Positions 51,790 to 62,620 of a DNA stretch of 64,000 nucleotides are shown here, piece after piece. The position numbers and the translations under genes were made by a program. The DNA lies in contig JAQFVV010006220.1 in NCBI GenBank assembly GCA_028023455.1, positions 7,607,852 through 7,671,851 of the forward strand, in the 5' to 3' direction. The DNA comes from Epiperipatus broadwayi. Lineage: Eukaryota; Onychophora; Udeonychophora; Euonychophora; Peripatidae. The notes under the pieces are model-generated. The model made no database searches. It saw nothing but the letters and a program-made list of their open reading frames with translations, and was not told where the DNA came from. Numbering within the stretch: position 1 is the stretch's first letter; each line of letters starts with the position of its first letter.

Positions 51790-53470
51790 TCTAAAAATAA
51801 ATCCGTAGTATTAATAATTATTTAATCTCCTATTAATTAACTGTATTTGCATTTCATTGTATTAATAATGTGTCTTAGAATCTTAGTTTTAAGATTCCAA
51901 GTTTGCTTTCAATTTTATTTATCGGAGAATGTCTAGTGAGTTTATATTTTTATATGCCTAATATGTCTCTATTTATATGCCTAACTCTTTCTAAATGCTT
52001 TAGCAGTTTTTTGTAATTTTAGTTTAATCATCTGTTCCTATTTTATTGTCAAATAATCCAGTTTAAATACAGTGTTTGTGCCTTTTGCAAACCGCAAAAT
52101 CTTTTGGCTGGTGGTTTATCATGTTTATAGTTCTTATTTTCTATAGTTAGAGATTTTTTTTCTTATTTTCTAGATTACGTAAGATCATAATCATATTTTT
52201 CTTTCACCTTGTAAGTGAAATCAATTATGCTTGCTTTAAATGTAGTATAACATGCAGCAGTCCATAAGCTAGGGTGTGCTCATCCACCTGGTTTCATTGA
52301 TTTCCTACAAGACCATGTTTGTGTTAATGTCTCTGAACTGGAAAATGGGAAGTGTTGTCTTTTTTAAATCACCAGCAGAAAGATACTTTCAATTGCATTT
52401 AAAATTTTAGGTGATAGAACGTTTCTTTCTGCTAAAGTATTTAATATCATAAATATTTTTATCTCATATACACTCTCTGATAAATTAACTTATAAAAATC
52501 TAGGTCAATATTTATATTTTGCTTGCTAGATTTATTTTGTCTTTTACATGTTGCTTTAAATTTATTTGTCAGAGCATGTACTAACAATTTGGTTTGTAAA
52601 ATTATATGTATTTTAATTATTTCACTTTCTAGAAATGCTTGGGCAGATGTAATTGTTTTTCTAACTACTTACCTGTCTCCTATTGAGATTTTTAATTATT
52701 ATTCTCCACTCAGTTTTGACCAATCATTTAGTTGGTGATTCCACAGTTATAAATGTCTGTTTTCCTTCAATCATAGATTTAATATTTTATTAATTTGAAA
52801 TCATTTACACCAGAGTATTTTCTAATTTCACTATTTCATTGAATTGGAGATTTAAGTTTACTCCCATTTTATAATTTATACTCTGTCATATTCATTTAAT
52901 TTTTTTGCATTCTTGTATCATAAACTGTCGAGGTCTTAAATGGGGTTTTTCATGCAGTAGTCCTGCGGACATTATGACATCACTAGTCAATATGCTAGTG
53001 ATGCTCATCCATGCTAGTTTATTGATTCTTGCAAGAAACATTTACTTTTCACTTTAGAACTTTTTAATAATAAAACCAGAATTGCAGGTGAAATCCCAGC
53101 TGAAGGAAAATCCTTCCCTCCCTTTTTAATCCAATATTAGAAAATTAGTCTGCCATAGAGATGATATTTAATTTTTGTTAGTACATGCCTGACAGAACTG
53201 TATTTATTGTGTGCAAATCTTTACTTAAAACTTTATAGTTTTCTTAATAAAACTTTAAGATTGTTTAAACTTAATTTGGCTGATGTTTGTCTTAGTGCTT
53301 TGTTTTCTCAATTGTCTGAACAATATTTAAGATTTCTTGCTTCTCCCTGTATCTAGTCAGTGCAAACCATCATCCTCATCCACTTTTAATCATGGTAAAT
53401 AAATTTTCCAGATATATAGTGATCTGGTGGCACCATCTGTGATTGAAGGTGGATTGAGTGACTTACAATC
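51790..53470. other. AT-rich stretch, no supported gene
   Basis: Two phrases around 52255-52290 and 52965-53030 (GCAG(C)AGTCC, GTGCTCATCC(A)) recur about 700 bp apart, suggesting a diverged duplication. ORF 52523-52738 is unrecognised. Confidence 0.35.
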
Positions 53471-53601
53471 TCACAAAAACAAGGAATAATATAAACTACT
53501 CCAGAAAGTCTTTTTATCAAAAATTTATTAAACAATACAAAGGCGATTTTTGATAGAAAGATTATTCCTGGAGTAGTATATATTATCCCTTGTTTTTGTA
53601 A
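53471..53601. repeat. Inverted repeat, about 55-bp arms
   Basis: Left arm 53471-53525 and right arm 53545-53601 pair with one 4-6-base gap (CAAAAACAAGG / CCTTGTTTTTG; ACTACTCCAG / CTGGAGTAGT; TATCAAAAAT / ATTTTTGATA). The spacer is about 20 bp. Confidence 0.85.
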
Positions 53602-55734
53602 TAATGTATATATAGGTTAGAATAGTTTGAGCTTAAATGGAAAAATAAAAGTAGAGTTAGAAATAAATATCTAAGTTCTGCTTTATATATCCATGAAAAA
53701 GATACAGGCCACATTATTAGTTTTGATGAAGCTATGATTCTGAAGCAATTAACTTGTATAAAATTTCTTTTAATACTAACTGTTTGGGGTGTAAGTGGGA
53801 ATTGTGGATAATATGTAGTATAAATTTGTTATGTTTTACTCCTTTACACTTGAGAAGTCTACTTGTAGCAGTAAAACCATTGGTTGTGCTTTAGAGTTTA
53901 TTTCTTTGGCTAGTGTAGTTTAGTTTTGAAGTTAGAGTAATTTCAAAAATTGAAATACCCCAAAAATTAAAATTATAAACGAATTAAAAAAATGGTTGAA
54001 TTAAATGATTTGCATAGATTTACATATAAAATATTACTCTATATCACTAATGACAAAGGCTATGAATACGGGAGTTAGCATACCCTGAAAACACTAAGCC
54101 AAATATTATTATTTATTAGTTTAATAACTTCACCAATTTGCATTAAAGTGCAATATAATTATAAACAAATATAATGAAAAATATTAGAATAATATAGAAA
54201 TTATATGTATTTACATATGTATATATATGATAATCAATACATTAAGTGTTTAAATTGAGCTAATTTATTAGTTTTTTTTTCAAATCAATTAAACTATAGT
54301 TTTTTGTTAATTTTTTTATAACCCTCATCAGAAATATGTATAGAAATTAACTAAATTTAAACAATTGATTTATTGTTTAGTATGTCTATTTATTGTAAAA
54401 TCAGCATAAAGGAAAGTTTTAAAATTTTTTGCTTGAAAATAATATCTTAATTGATATTTAGATATGTGTGTACTGATATGTGTGCATGTGCTTATTCAGT
54501 TATATACTTTTAAAAATTACTGCACTTTTTTTTATTACTATAAAGATGATTTTTTTTCTATTTTATTATTTTATGAATGAAAATTTTTCTTCTTAAACAA
54601 ATAATTGATTTCGGAATATGACATTTTTTTTGGAATTAAATTAATAATTATCATTTTATCACTTAAAGGAAGCACTTCATGAATTCTCTTAGGCTTATAA
54701 AATTGCTGTTATTACTAACAATTTGAAGTTATTTCAAATAAAATTGTAAAACTTTGTGAAAATATTGACTAAAAAAATTTGTAGTTTTCATTTAGATTGC
54801 AAAAACATATTTGTCAAGTTCATGCAGTTTCATAAAAGTACAAGATTTAGGAAGAATGCTTCAAAGGAAAAAATAGTTTTTACTATAGTGATATACAACA
54901 TATGCCCATAACATTTTTTCTAAATAAATTTAAAATTTGAATGTTTTATTTTTTGTTTGTTCAATGTTTTTTGGATAGGATTATTATTATGGGCATTGAG
55001 ATAGTGGATGCAGCATCTTCACTGTAATAAACATTTCCTTTTTCTAAATTAATTTTAAATAAATTAAATTAATTGAGTTCACATTAATTATTTATTTCAA
55101 AAAAATTTAAAAAGTTAAAAGCAATCACAATAAATGATATTATCAGTAGTAGAAATAATTTTTTAAATGCTGAAATAAGACATGGCATATTTAGATCATG
55201 CAAACATCTCCCAACAAGATAATCATTATACTATTATTTAGAAAAGTTTTTAGTCTAAATAAAATAGAAAATGACAATGATTCAATGCTATCATGTTTAG
55301 CAAAGATAGATTTTTGCTATTAAAAATTATTTTTTATGGTTCTGAATAAACCAGATTAAACATACAAAACTTTCTCAAAGATACTGAATATGTGCTGACT
55401 TTTATCTTATCATATAGCTAGCTCTCATTTTAAACATTATCATCAGATCAAAAAGAAGGAAATCTTTGAATATAAATTAAATTTAGAAAATTATCCAATA
55501 TTTGGGTACATAAAAACTTTTTTAAAAATAACTAGTCCAGCAATCATTAGTGGGCATCATTATTTTATGAATTAATATTAAAACAAATAAAAGAATTTGA
55601 AAATAAAATTAACTATTTTTTATTAGAATATGGAATATAAATAGCACAAATCAAGGCTTTGCAAAATAACAAAAGAGGGTAGTCCTGGATATTAATATGG
55701 TAATCAAAAATGATTTAAATCATTAAAACACATG
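53602..55734. other. AT-rich stretch, no supported gene
   Basis: No ORF, motif or shared repeat recognised. Confidence 0.5.
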
Positions 55735-56080
55735 ATCACTATTCTTTATGCTTACATAAATTGTTTACACAGAGGCAAAACCCTCCAAGCAGTAGTGCCA
55801 GTAAGTGCAAGCCAGAGTAATCAATAGCTGCAGAAAGGTTTGTGCATAAAATCTTTACCTAGTGCCTATTCATCCGGTATGCCTAGACTAGTTTCTATCT
55901 TGTTGCTTTCATAAGTGAGAAATCACAAACTAGAAACTAGTCTGGGGATATTAGTTCATTAATTACTTGGGCTTATACTGACTGGTGCTACTGTATGGAG
56001 AGTTTTGCCTCTGTGTAAAAAGCTTGCATAAGAATAAAAGATGGTGATCATGTGATGTTAAAGGTTTAATACCAATCCTG
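55735..56080. mobile_element. Family B fold-back
   Basis: Left arm about 55735-55920 reads family B on the minus strand and the right arm about 55921-56080 reads it on the plus strand. Both outer ends have the CACATGATCAC / GTGATCATGTG phrase and the ACACAGAGGCAAAAC / GTTTTGCCTCTGTGT phrase. The right arm lacks about 60 bases present on the left. The left arm has a hammerhead-like end at 55882-55920 (minus; CTTATGA, GAAAC, GTC). The right arm keeps only GAAAC-TA-GTC (about 55934-55943). Confidence 0.75.
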
Positions 56081-56104
56081 GCCAATAGGATTATGGTGAC
56101 TGTG

Positions 56105-56168
56105 GTTATTAAAAAACCAAAGACACCAAAAAGAATGCATACTGAGCTGAGTTCAGATCTATATGACT
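56105..56168 (-). repeat. Family D repeat, inverted copy
   Basis: The minus strand contains CATATAGATCTGAACTCAG and TGTCTTTGGTTTTTTAA, matching 735-800 and 1000-1065. Confidence 0.6.
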
Positions 56169-56169
56169 A

Positions 56170-57165
56170 TATGATACCATTTCCACCTTTCTTATACACT
56201 TAACAATACTATGTTTTACACCAAAACTTTACTCTTACAGTTTAAACTGTCCTGCAATAATCATCAGTGTTACAATATTTAAATATATAATCATACAATT
56301 AATACATTATATTTATATACATAATCAATAACATACATCTTAGTCTGACCATTATAAATAATCATTTTTCATTTTATTATTCTTCTCTTAACTAATTTTA
56401 TTTTCTTATTTATAGTATTTTATTATTAAATTATTCTAAAACAATTTTATTATAATTTTAAAACTTTAATCTTTAAATTCTACTATTTAATCTATCATAA
56501 TATTATTATGTTTGTAATTATAATTTCTTAATTACTTCTAAACTTTCTTTATTTTTATTATATATTTAACTATTAACATTCTTACATGATAAATTACCTT
56601 TTTATTTATAATCCCATTTCCAAAAACCAACTGACAAATTTTCAAAAATTCTTATACATGTTTTCTTCAACTTTATTTTTAAAACCTTTTTATATTCAAA
56701 CTATTATTAGTAATAACTAATTCTTCATAAAATTATTGTCTTTACCCCAAAATCCCTATTAAGATTTGGTATTATATTTTTAATCAATATTGCCTCTTTT
56801 ATTTTCCCATCCCTTCTATTACTTGTATAATTAATCATTTTTATAATATCCTTTTCAAACCTATGACCTGTTTTTAATAGATGCAAATAAATAGGTAACC
56901 TCTTATCATACTTATGTTGAATGAATCATGTATAAATTGAATTCTTTGTCCCACCTACATAATTACTTTTTATATTTTTACTTTTACATACCCCATTTCT
57001 GCATTTTTCTACTTTTATTACATATTTATTATCTAATATATTAAGTATATTTTTACTTTTTTTATTTACTATCTTAAATTTTATTACATTATTAAACTTT
57101 TTATTAATTTTAATAATTATTTTATTCATTATTTTTACAATACTATTATTATAAGTTCTAATATA
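56170..57165 (-). mobile_element. PLE 3' copy, left inverted arm, without RTE
   Basis: Minus strand. The 97-codon ORF 57219-56926 reads RTYNNSIVKIMNKIIIKINKKF, then CKSKNIKSNYVGGTKNSIYT, near-identical to the PLE at 58030-58290. The rest of the arm follows the right copy through its 3' UTR to 56275 and then matches 62163-62285. It is 5' truncated at an (AT)n run (57158-57180). An internal deletion after CRNGV removes about nine codons relative to the right copy. The YIG strand here is YVG, retaining Gly. No RTE lies between the PLE tail and the hammerhead-like segment. Confidence 0.8.
56235..56270 (-). ncRNA. Hammerhead-like motif beside PLE, left copy
   Basis: Minus strand: CTGATGA (56261-56267), partial stem TTATTG/CAGT around CAGGA, then TTAAAC where GAAAC is expected, then TGTAAGAG. 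Its twin is at 62162-62198. The two copies have different damage, and a common ancestor with stem GACTG/CAGTC is plausible. Confidence 0.35.
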
Positions 57166-57600
57166 TATATATATATATATGAAAAACAAAAACAAGTTAT
57201 TCATGTAACTTGCTATCACTTGTTATTTATGATCAATAGATGGCGTTTTACCAAAACCACCGAAACAAGTGTAAAATTTGTTTACATAAATGACAAAAGA
57301 GTCAGAATTAACTATCTCTTTTATTTGCTCACCATCACATCAGCTGATTTCAAGATATTTTCTATCATCAGTGAAGGATAGAGTTAGAAACTAGATCTAA
57401 ACACTGATTCCAAGTGTTTATGCAAAATGTTTCTATCAGTTTGCAAGTATGAATTTTTCAAACTGGTAAAGTCTTCAAACTCAGCCTGACAAGCCAGATA
57501 TCTATATGGGTCTGATCTCAGTTCAGTTTCACCACATAGTCAAAGTCTCTGCAATGTATATCATTGCAAGAAACCTTTAAAGGTACATTTATAAAAAACA
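57166..57600. other. Spacer between inverted PLE copies
   Basis: About 430 bases, less AT-rich than flanks, no ORF. The phrase TCATCAGTGAAGGATAGAGTTAGAAACTAG (57375-57404, in two blocks) faintly recalls family B but lacks its order. No repeat elsewhere in the window. Confidence 0.4.
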
Positions 57601-58482
57601 AATAGATAAGTATCTTGAAGAGATTAAGAGATTAGATAAAAATATAAAATTTACAATAGAAAAAGAAAATGATAAATTATCATATTTAGATATTTTGTTA
57701 AAGAAGTCATATAGAAATGATAATTTCAAAAAAAAGAAACATCTGTATATAAAGCATCTAATATGGATATTAATATAATTAATTGGAATTTGAATATAGA
57801 TATAAAATATAAAATAAGTGGTATAAATTCAAGAATATATAGAGCTAGGAATTATTGCTCAGACAAAGAAGATTATAGTAAACAGGCAGAATTGATAATT
57901 AAAGAATTTAAAGATAATGAATATCCAAAGAAAATTATAGATGAAAGTATAAGGAAATCAGAAGAAAAGTTTAATAAAAATAAAGATTTAGTATGTAGAA
58001 AAGTTAAAATAGATAAGAATGAATATATAGGTATTAGAACTTATAATAATAGTATTGTAAAAATGATGAATAAAATAATTATTAAAATTAATAAAAAGTT
58101 TAATTATGTAATAAAATTTAAGATAGTAAATAAAAGAAGGAAAAATATACTTAATACATTAGATAATAAATATGTAAGAAAAGTAGAAAAATGCATAAAT
58201 GTGGTATATAAAATTGAATGTAAGTCATGTAAAAGTAAAAATATAAAAACTAATTATGTAGATGAGACAAAGAATTCAATTTATACAAGATTAGTTCAAC
58301 ATAAGTATGATAAGAGATCATTTATTTATTTGAATTTATTAAAAACAGGTCATAGGTTTGAGAAGGATAGTATAAAAATAATTAATTATACAAATAATAG
58401 GAAAATTAAAGAGGCAATATTGATTAAAAGTATAAAACCAAATCTTAATAGGGATTTTGGGGTAAAGGCAATAATTTTATAA
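57601..58482 (+). pseudogene. Penelope-like element: RT C-terminus and GIY-YIG domain
   Basis: The frame from 57610 reads YLEEIKRLDKNIKFTIEKE, then DKLSYLDILLKK, the conserved end of a Penelope RT. A one-base frame change in the A8 run at about 57733 leads into a 239-codon ORF (57763-58482). It continues ETSVYKASNMD...NWN and SGINSRIYRARNYCSD (RT tail), then VVYKIECKSCKSKNIKTNYVDETKNS. There VYKI is the GIY strand, C-x2-C a metal-binding pair, and YVD the YIG strand with Gly replaced by Asp. TRLVQHKYD gives the Arg and IKEAILI the Glu. The RT palm is missing, so it is 5' truncated. Confidence 0.85.
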
Positions 58483-59255
58483 ATAATTATAGTTATTATT
58501 ATTAATAATAGTTGAAATACACAGGCTTATATATACCTGTGTCTATATATGTAATAGACAGGGTAGGAGGATTTTCTATCTTAATATATATCTGAGCACT
58601 TGTAGCATATATGTGTAGAGATGGTAATCTGGACCAACTGATGATTGCTGGTTTAGCATGAAATATGTATATTGGTGATTATTTATCTTTTTGACATATG
58701 TGTATTCAGGTGTATCAGTGTTATGAGATAGTGTGGAGAGTGGTGGGTCATGTGAAAGTCTGTGCTCATACCCTGTCTATTATTATTAATAATATAAAAA
58801 GGTTTAAAAATAAAGTTGAAAATGATGATAGAGGGAGTTGTTAAACAAGTATAAGAATTTTTGAAATTTGTCAGTTGGTTTCTGGAAATAGCATTATAAA
58901 GATGTAAGTATTTACTAATGTAATAAAAAGGTATTTTATAATGTAAAAAAGTTAATAGTTAAATATATAATAAAAATAAAGAAAGTATAGAAGTAATTAA
59001 GAAAATATAATTACAAAGATAATAATAAAATGATAGATTAAATAGTAGAGTGTAAAGATTAAAGTTTTAAAATTATAATAAAATTGTTTTAGAATAATTT
59101 AATAATAAAATAATATAAATAAGAAAATAGAACTAGTTAATAGTAGAATAATAAAATGGAAAATGATTATTTATAATGATCAGGCTAAGATTTATGTTAT
59201 TGACTATGTATATAAATATAATGTATTAATTGTATGATTATATATTTGGATATTT
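58483..59255 (+). mobile_element. PLE 3' untranslated region, right copy
   Basis: Aligns with the reverse complement of about 56280-56720. Shared words include TTTGTCAGTTGGTTT, AATAGTTAAATATATAATAAAAATAAAG and GTATTAATTGTATGATTATATATTT in pieces. Interrupted by the family C unit at 58520-58795 and by the RTE from about 59256. No coding content. Confidence 0.8.
58520..58795 (+). repeat. Family C unit inserted in the PLE 3' UTR
   Basis: Matches the right arm of the 30-kb fold-back (ATCTTAATATA, GAGCACT, TGTGTAGAGATGGTAATCTGG, GATTATTTATCTTTTTGACAT, GTGAAAGTCTG). The B-box-like end is degraded (GTGCTCATACCC). ATTATTATTAATAAT stands on both sides as a candidate 15-bp target duplication. The left inverted PLE copy lacks this insert, giving an empty-site comparison. 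Confidence 0.8.
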
Positions 59256-59296
59256 TTCCAATACATATATACAATTATGACAGACAAAAATAAAGC

Positions 59297-60280
59297 ATGG
59301 CCCTTATTCCCAGGAGGCTGACAACTTTTTATTTAGGTACTTACAACTGCAGATTACTTTCAAGTGAAGGAAGATTGAAAGAATTAGAAGAAGAACTCTC
59401 TTATATTAAATGGGATATTATTGGACTTTGTGAAGTTAGAAGAAAAGGTGAAGAGACAATTGATTTAAAAAGTGGACATATATTTTATTATAAAGGCACA
59501 AATATTGGAAATACAAGTGGAGTAGGATTCATTATAAATAAAAAGTAGAAGAACAATATTGTGGAGATTGATGGTGTATCAGACAGAGTGGCAAGATTAG
59601 TTATACAACTTAATAGCAGATACCAAATGCAGATAATTCAGGTTTATGCCCCAACAAGTTCTCATAGTGATGAAGTAGTAGAAGATTTTTATATGGATGT
59701 ACAAAAGGCTTTTGATAAGAGTAAACAACATTTTAAAATTGTTACGGGAGACTTTAATGCTAGAATTGGTAAACAAATGAAAGATGAAAGTGCTGTAGGT
59801 AATTTTGGTTATGGTAATAGAAATGAGAGAGGACATAGACTTGTGGAGTTTGCAGAAAAAGAAAAACTTTATATTATGAATTCTTTTTTTGAGAAAAATG
59901 TTAAAAGAAAATGGACATGGAAACATCCAAATGAAGGTACAGCAGAATTGGATTATATTTTGACTAACAGGAAATACATATTTCAAGATTGTAATGTTCT
60001 TAATAGATTTAACACAGGAAGTGATCATCGATTAGTAAGGTGCAAGATGCGTGTTAATGTAAAACTAGAAAGACAAAAGTTGTTAAGAAAAACAATATTT
60101 ACAGTTGATATTCCTAATCTTCAGAAACATTCTAATGAATTTAAATTAGAACTTACAAATCGATTTCAAGTATTAGTAGATTTTGAACATGATTCAGATT
60201 TGAATGAAATTAATATGAAAATAACTGATACACTTTTAAAAACTGCAACAAAGATAGCTGGTAGACAAATCAGCAACTGA
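59297..60280 (+). pseudogene. RTE apurinic-type endonuclease domain
   Basis: Reads TYNCRLLSSEGRL (N-terminal strand), WDIIGLCEVRRKG (metal-binding Glu), GVGFIINKK, a stop, then VYAPTSSHSDE, KIVTGDFNARIG (GDFNA motif), RKWTWKHPNEGTAELDYIL (catalytic Asp) and FNTGSDHRLVRCKM (SDHR motif). This is the complete exonuclease-endonuclease-phosphatase fold of an RTE element, which nicks target DNA. The stop at 59546-59548 (TAG) replaces a probable Trp codon. The ATG at 59297 is followed at once by the conserved domain and is a plausible start. Confidence 0.85.
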
Positions 60281-62145
60281 CCAACAAAATTTCTATTGAA
60301 AGTAGAGAATTTATGAAGAAAAGAAGAAATATGAAGATATAAAAAAATGATGCACTAAAAAGAATTGAATATCTCGAATTTTGTAAAATGGTGCGGAAAA
60401 GAGTTGAAAACGATATAAGAAAATATAACTGTGAACTAGCAAGAAAAGCTGTAGAAGAAAATAAAAGTCTTAAGAATGTAAAGCAACATTTTGGTATTGG
60501 TAGGAAATTTATATCTGCAATAAGGAAAAAAGATGGAATTATTACTAAAAAGAGAGATGACATCATGAAATTGATAGAAAATTTTTATCAAGAATTATAT
60601 AGTAATAAAGATCAAGTACCTCCTATATCTATTACATCTTCCAAATTGCCCAGAATTTTAAATGAAGAAGTGAGAAATGCAATTAAATGTATGAAGAAAG
60701 GAAAGGCTCCAGGAAATGATGGAATTATAATTGATATATTAAAAGAAGCAGGTGAAGAAATAGAAACAATTTTAGCAAAGTTATATTCCAAATGTCTAAA
60801 TGATAAAGATGTACCGGATGATTGGAAGAATGCAGTAATAATATTAATATTTAAAAAAGGTGATAAAGAAGATATTAGAAATTACAGACCTATCAGCCTT
60901 TTATCAGTTTTATATAAAATTTTTACCAAAATAATTACAACTCGTCTACAGTGAACATTGGATTTCCACCAACCAAGAGAACAAGCTGGATTTAAAAGTG
61001 GTTTTGGTACAGTAGATCATATTCAGGTATTGAGAGAAGTTATAGAAAGGACAAATGAATATGAGTTGTCATTATGTTTTGGATTTGTAGATTATGAAAA
61101 GGCATTTGATTCTATAAACATTTCTTCAGTGATTAAAGCATTGGATCATCAAGGTATAGATCCATGATATTGTCATATTTTAAAGAATATTTATAAAAAT
61201 GCAACAGCAACAATTAGATTACATAATGATACTGGGAAAGTCAACATTGAGAAAGGTGTAAGACAAGGTGACTCCATATCTCCAAAACTTTTTACAGCAG
61301 TGCTGCAAGAAGTATTTTGTGGATTAAAATGGGAAACTAAAGGAGTGAAAGTAAATGGAGATTATTTAAGTCATTTAGATTTCACAGATGATGTAGTTGT
61401 TTTTGCAAATAATGCTTCAGAGCTGCAGGAAATGTTGCAGGAGTTATCAGATGAAAGTAGGAAAGTAGGACTAAAGATAAATGTTAAAAAGACTAAAGTA
61501 ATGTTTAATCGGTTTGCTCAAAATATGAAAATAAAGATTTATTATGATGAATTAGAAGAAGTTAACAGTTACAAATACCTTGGTCAGATTATTAATACAG
61601 ATGGAAACATAATGGAGAAAATTAATCATAGAATTAAAATTGGTTGGAGTGCTTTTGGTAGAAATAACTTGATACTAAAAGGAAATATGCCTATGTGTTT
61701 GAAAAGGAAAATTTTTAACAAATGTGTTTTACCAGTTCTTACTTATGGATCTGAGACTTGGACACTCAATAGAAGAGCAATACAGAGACTTCAGACCACT
61801 CAAAGAAGTATGGAGAGATGTATGTTGGGAGTAACAAGAAGAGATCGAAAACGCAATGTATGGGTAAGAGAACAAACAGGTGTTACTGACATCATTGAAA
61901 AAATTAAAAGATTGAAGTGGAGTTGGGCTGGACATATTGCTAGAAGAGATGAGAATAGATGGACAATTGAAATTTTAAACTGGATTCCAAGAGATTGTAA
62001 AAGACCCAGAAAGAGACCACATGTGAGATGGATGGATGAAATAAGAAAGTGTGCAGGGGTGATGTGGAGAAGAGAAGCTAAAGATTGGAGAAGATGGATT
62101 AAACTTGGAGAGACCTTCATCCTGCAGTGGATTGATAATGGTTGA
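60281..62145 (+). pseudogene. RTE reverse transcriptase and C-terminal domain
   Basis: After a frame break at about 60280-60390: [40 protein letters not shown] (RT motif 1), [25 protein letters not shown] (motif 2), then a TGA at 60952-60954, QAGFKSGFGTVDHI, FGFVDYEKAFDSI (motif A), a TGA at 61165-61167, GVRQGDSISPKLF (motif B), HLDFTDDVVVFAN (motif C, FTDD for the usual FADD) and YKYLGQIINTDG. The C-terminus has TYGSETWTLNRR, WAGHIARRDENRW and RPRKRPHVRWMDEIRK. Both TGA stops could derive from CGA (Arg) by CpG decay. Confidence 0.88.
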
Positions 62146-62161
62146 TAATGATGATGATGTA

Positions 62162-62198
62162 GCTCTGATGATGACTGCAGGATAGTTAAAACTATAAA
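62162..62198 (+). ncRNA. Hammerhead-like motif beside PLE, right copy
   Basis: Plus strand: CTGATGA (62165-62171), stem ACT/AGT around GCAGGAT, then TAAAAC for GAAAC, then TATAAAG. Damaged relative to a hammerhead but homologous to 56235-56270. It sits just after the RTE tail, so it is the severed end of the PLE. Confidence 0.35.
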
Positions 62199-62285
62199 GT
62201 AAAGTTTTAGTGTAGAAAATAGCATTATTAAGTGCATAAGAAAGTTGGAAATGGTATCATATGTAAATATAGAAATCAATACATA
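62199..62285 (+). mobile_element. PLE terminal sequence downstream of the RTE
   Basis: Matches the reverse complement of 56160-56236 (AAAGTTTTAGTGTAGAA, TAAGTGCATAAGAAAG, GGAAATGGTATCATAT). Confidence 0.75.
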
Positions 62286-62329
62286 AAGAAAGGAGGAGAA
62301 AAAAGAAAATTATATCTATATGATTATAA

Positions 62330-62620
62330 AAACTAATGAGTTTGAATTAAAAGCACTATTATGTTTTCATTTTGGACTCAAAGCTTTATAGCTAGTTAAT
62401 AAGATAAAAGGTGGCTGCTGGAGGATTGCATTAGATCCTAAGATCTAAGGGCAGTGCTTCTCACTGATGAAAGCTACAAACTAGAACCTAGTATAGGGGT
62501 ATTGGATGAGTAGGCACTAGATAGGGATTTTATGCACAAACCTTCCTGCATCCATTGATTACTCTGGCTTGCACTGACTGGCATTTCTGTATGAAGAGTT
62601 TTGCCTCTGTGTAAAAGTCA
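62330..62620 (+). repeat. Family B repeat, long copy with hammerhead-like motif
   Basis: Reverse-complement match to 425-725. Contains GGTGGCTGCTGGAGG, ATTGCATTAGATCCTAAGAT, the hammerhead-like segment at 62456-62499 (CTGATGA at 62464-62470, then GAACC and GTA in place of GAAAC and GTC), GAGTAGGCACTAGAT and TTTTGCCTCTGTGTAAA. Confidence 0.8.

Larger units (their letters stand above)
59256..62162 (+). mobile_element. RTE-type LINE, near full length, inactivated
   Basis: Endonuclease plus reverse transcriptase in one broken frame, ending in a GATAATGATGATGATG tail, as RTE elements commonly end in short tandem repeats. The left inverted arm shows the same PLE flank without this element, so its borders can be placed at about 59256 and 62162. 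A decayed relative lies at 13685-14130. See the two coding entries for domain details. Confidence 0.85.

Noticed and set aside
57360-57405. TCATCAGTGAAGG...GAAACTAG in the spacer as a hammerhead or family B copy
   Set aside because: The blocks are in an order and orientation that cannot form the core.
59597-60028. 143-codon minus ORF antisense to the RTE endonuclease, and 159- and 98-codon minus ORFs at 61800-62279 and 60270-60566
   Set aside because: Shadows of the RTE frame; the plus strand has the conserved motifs.
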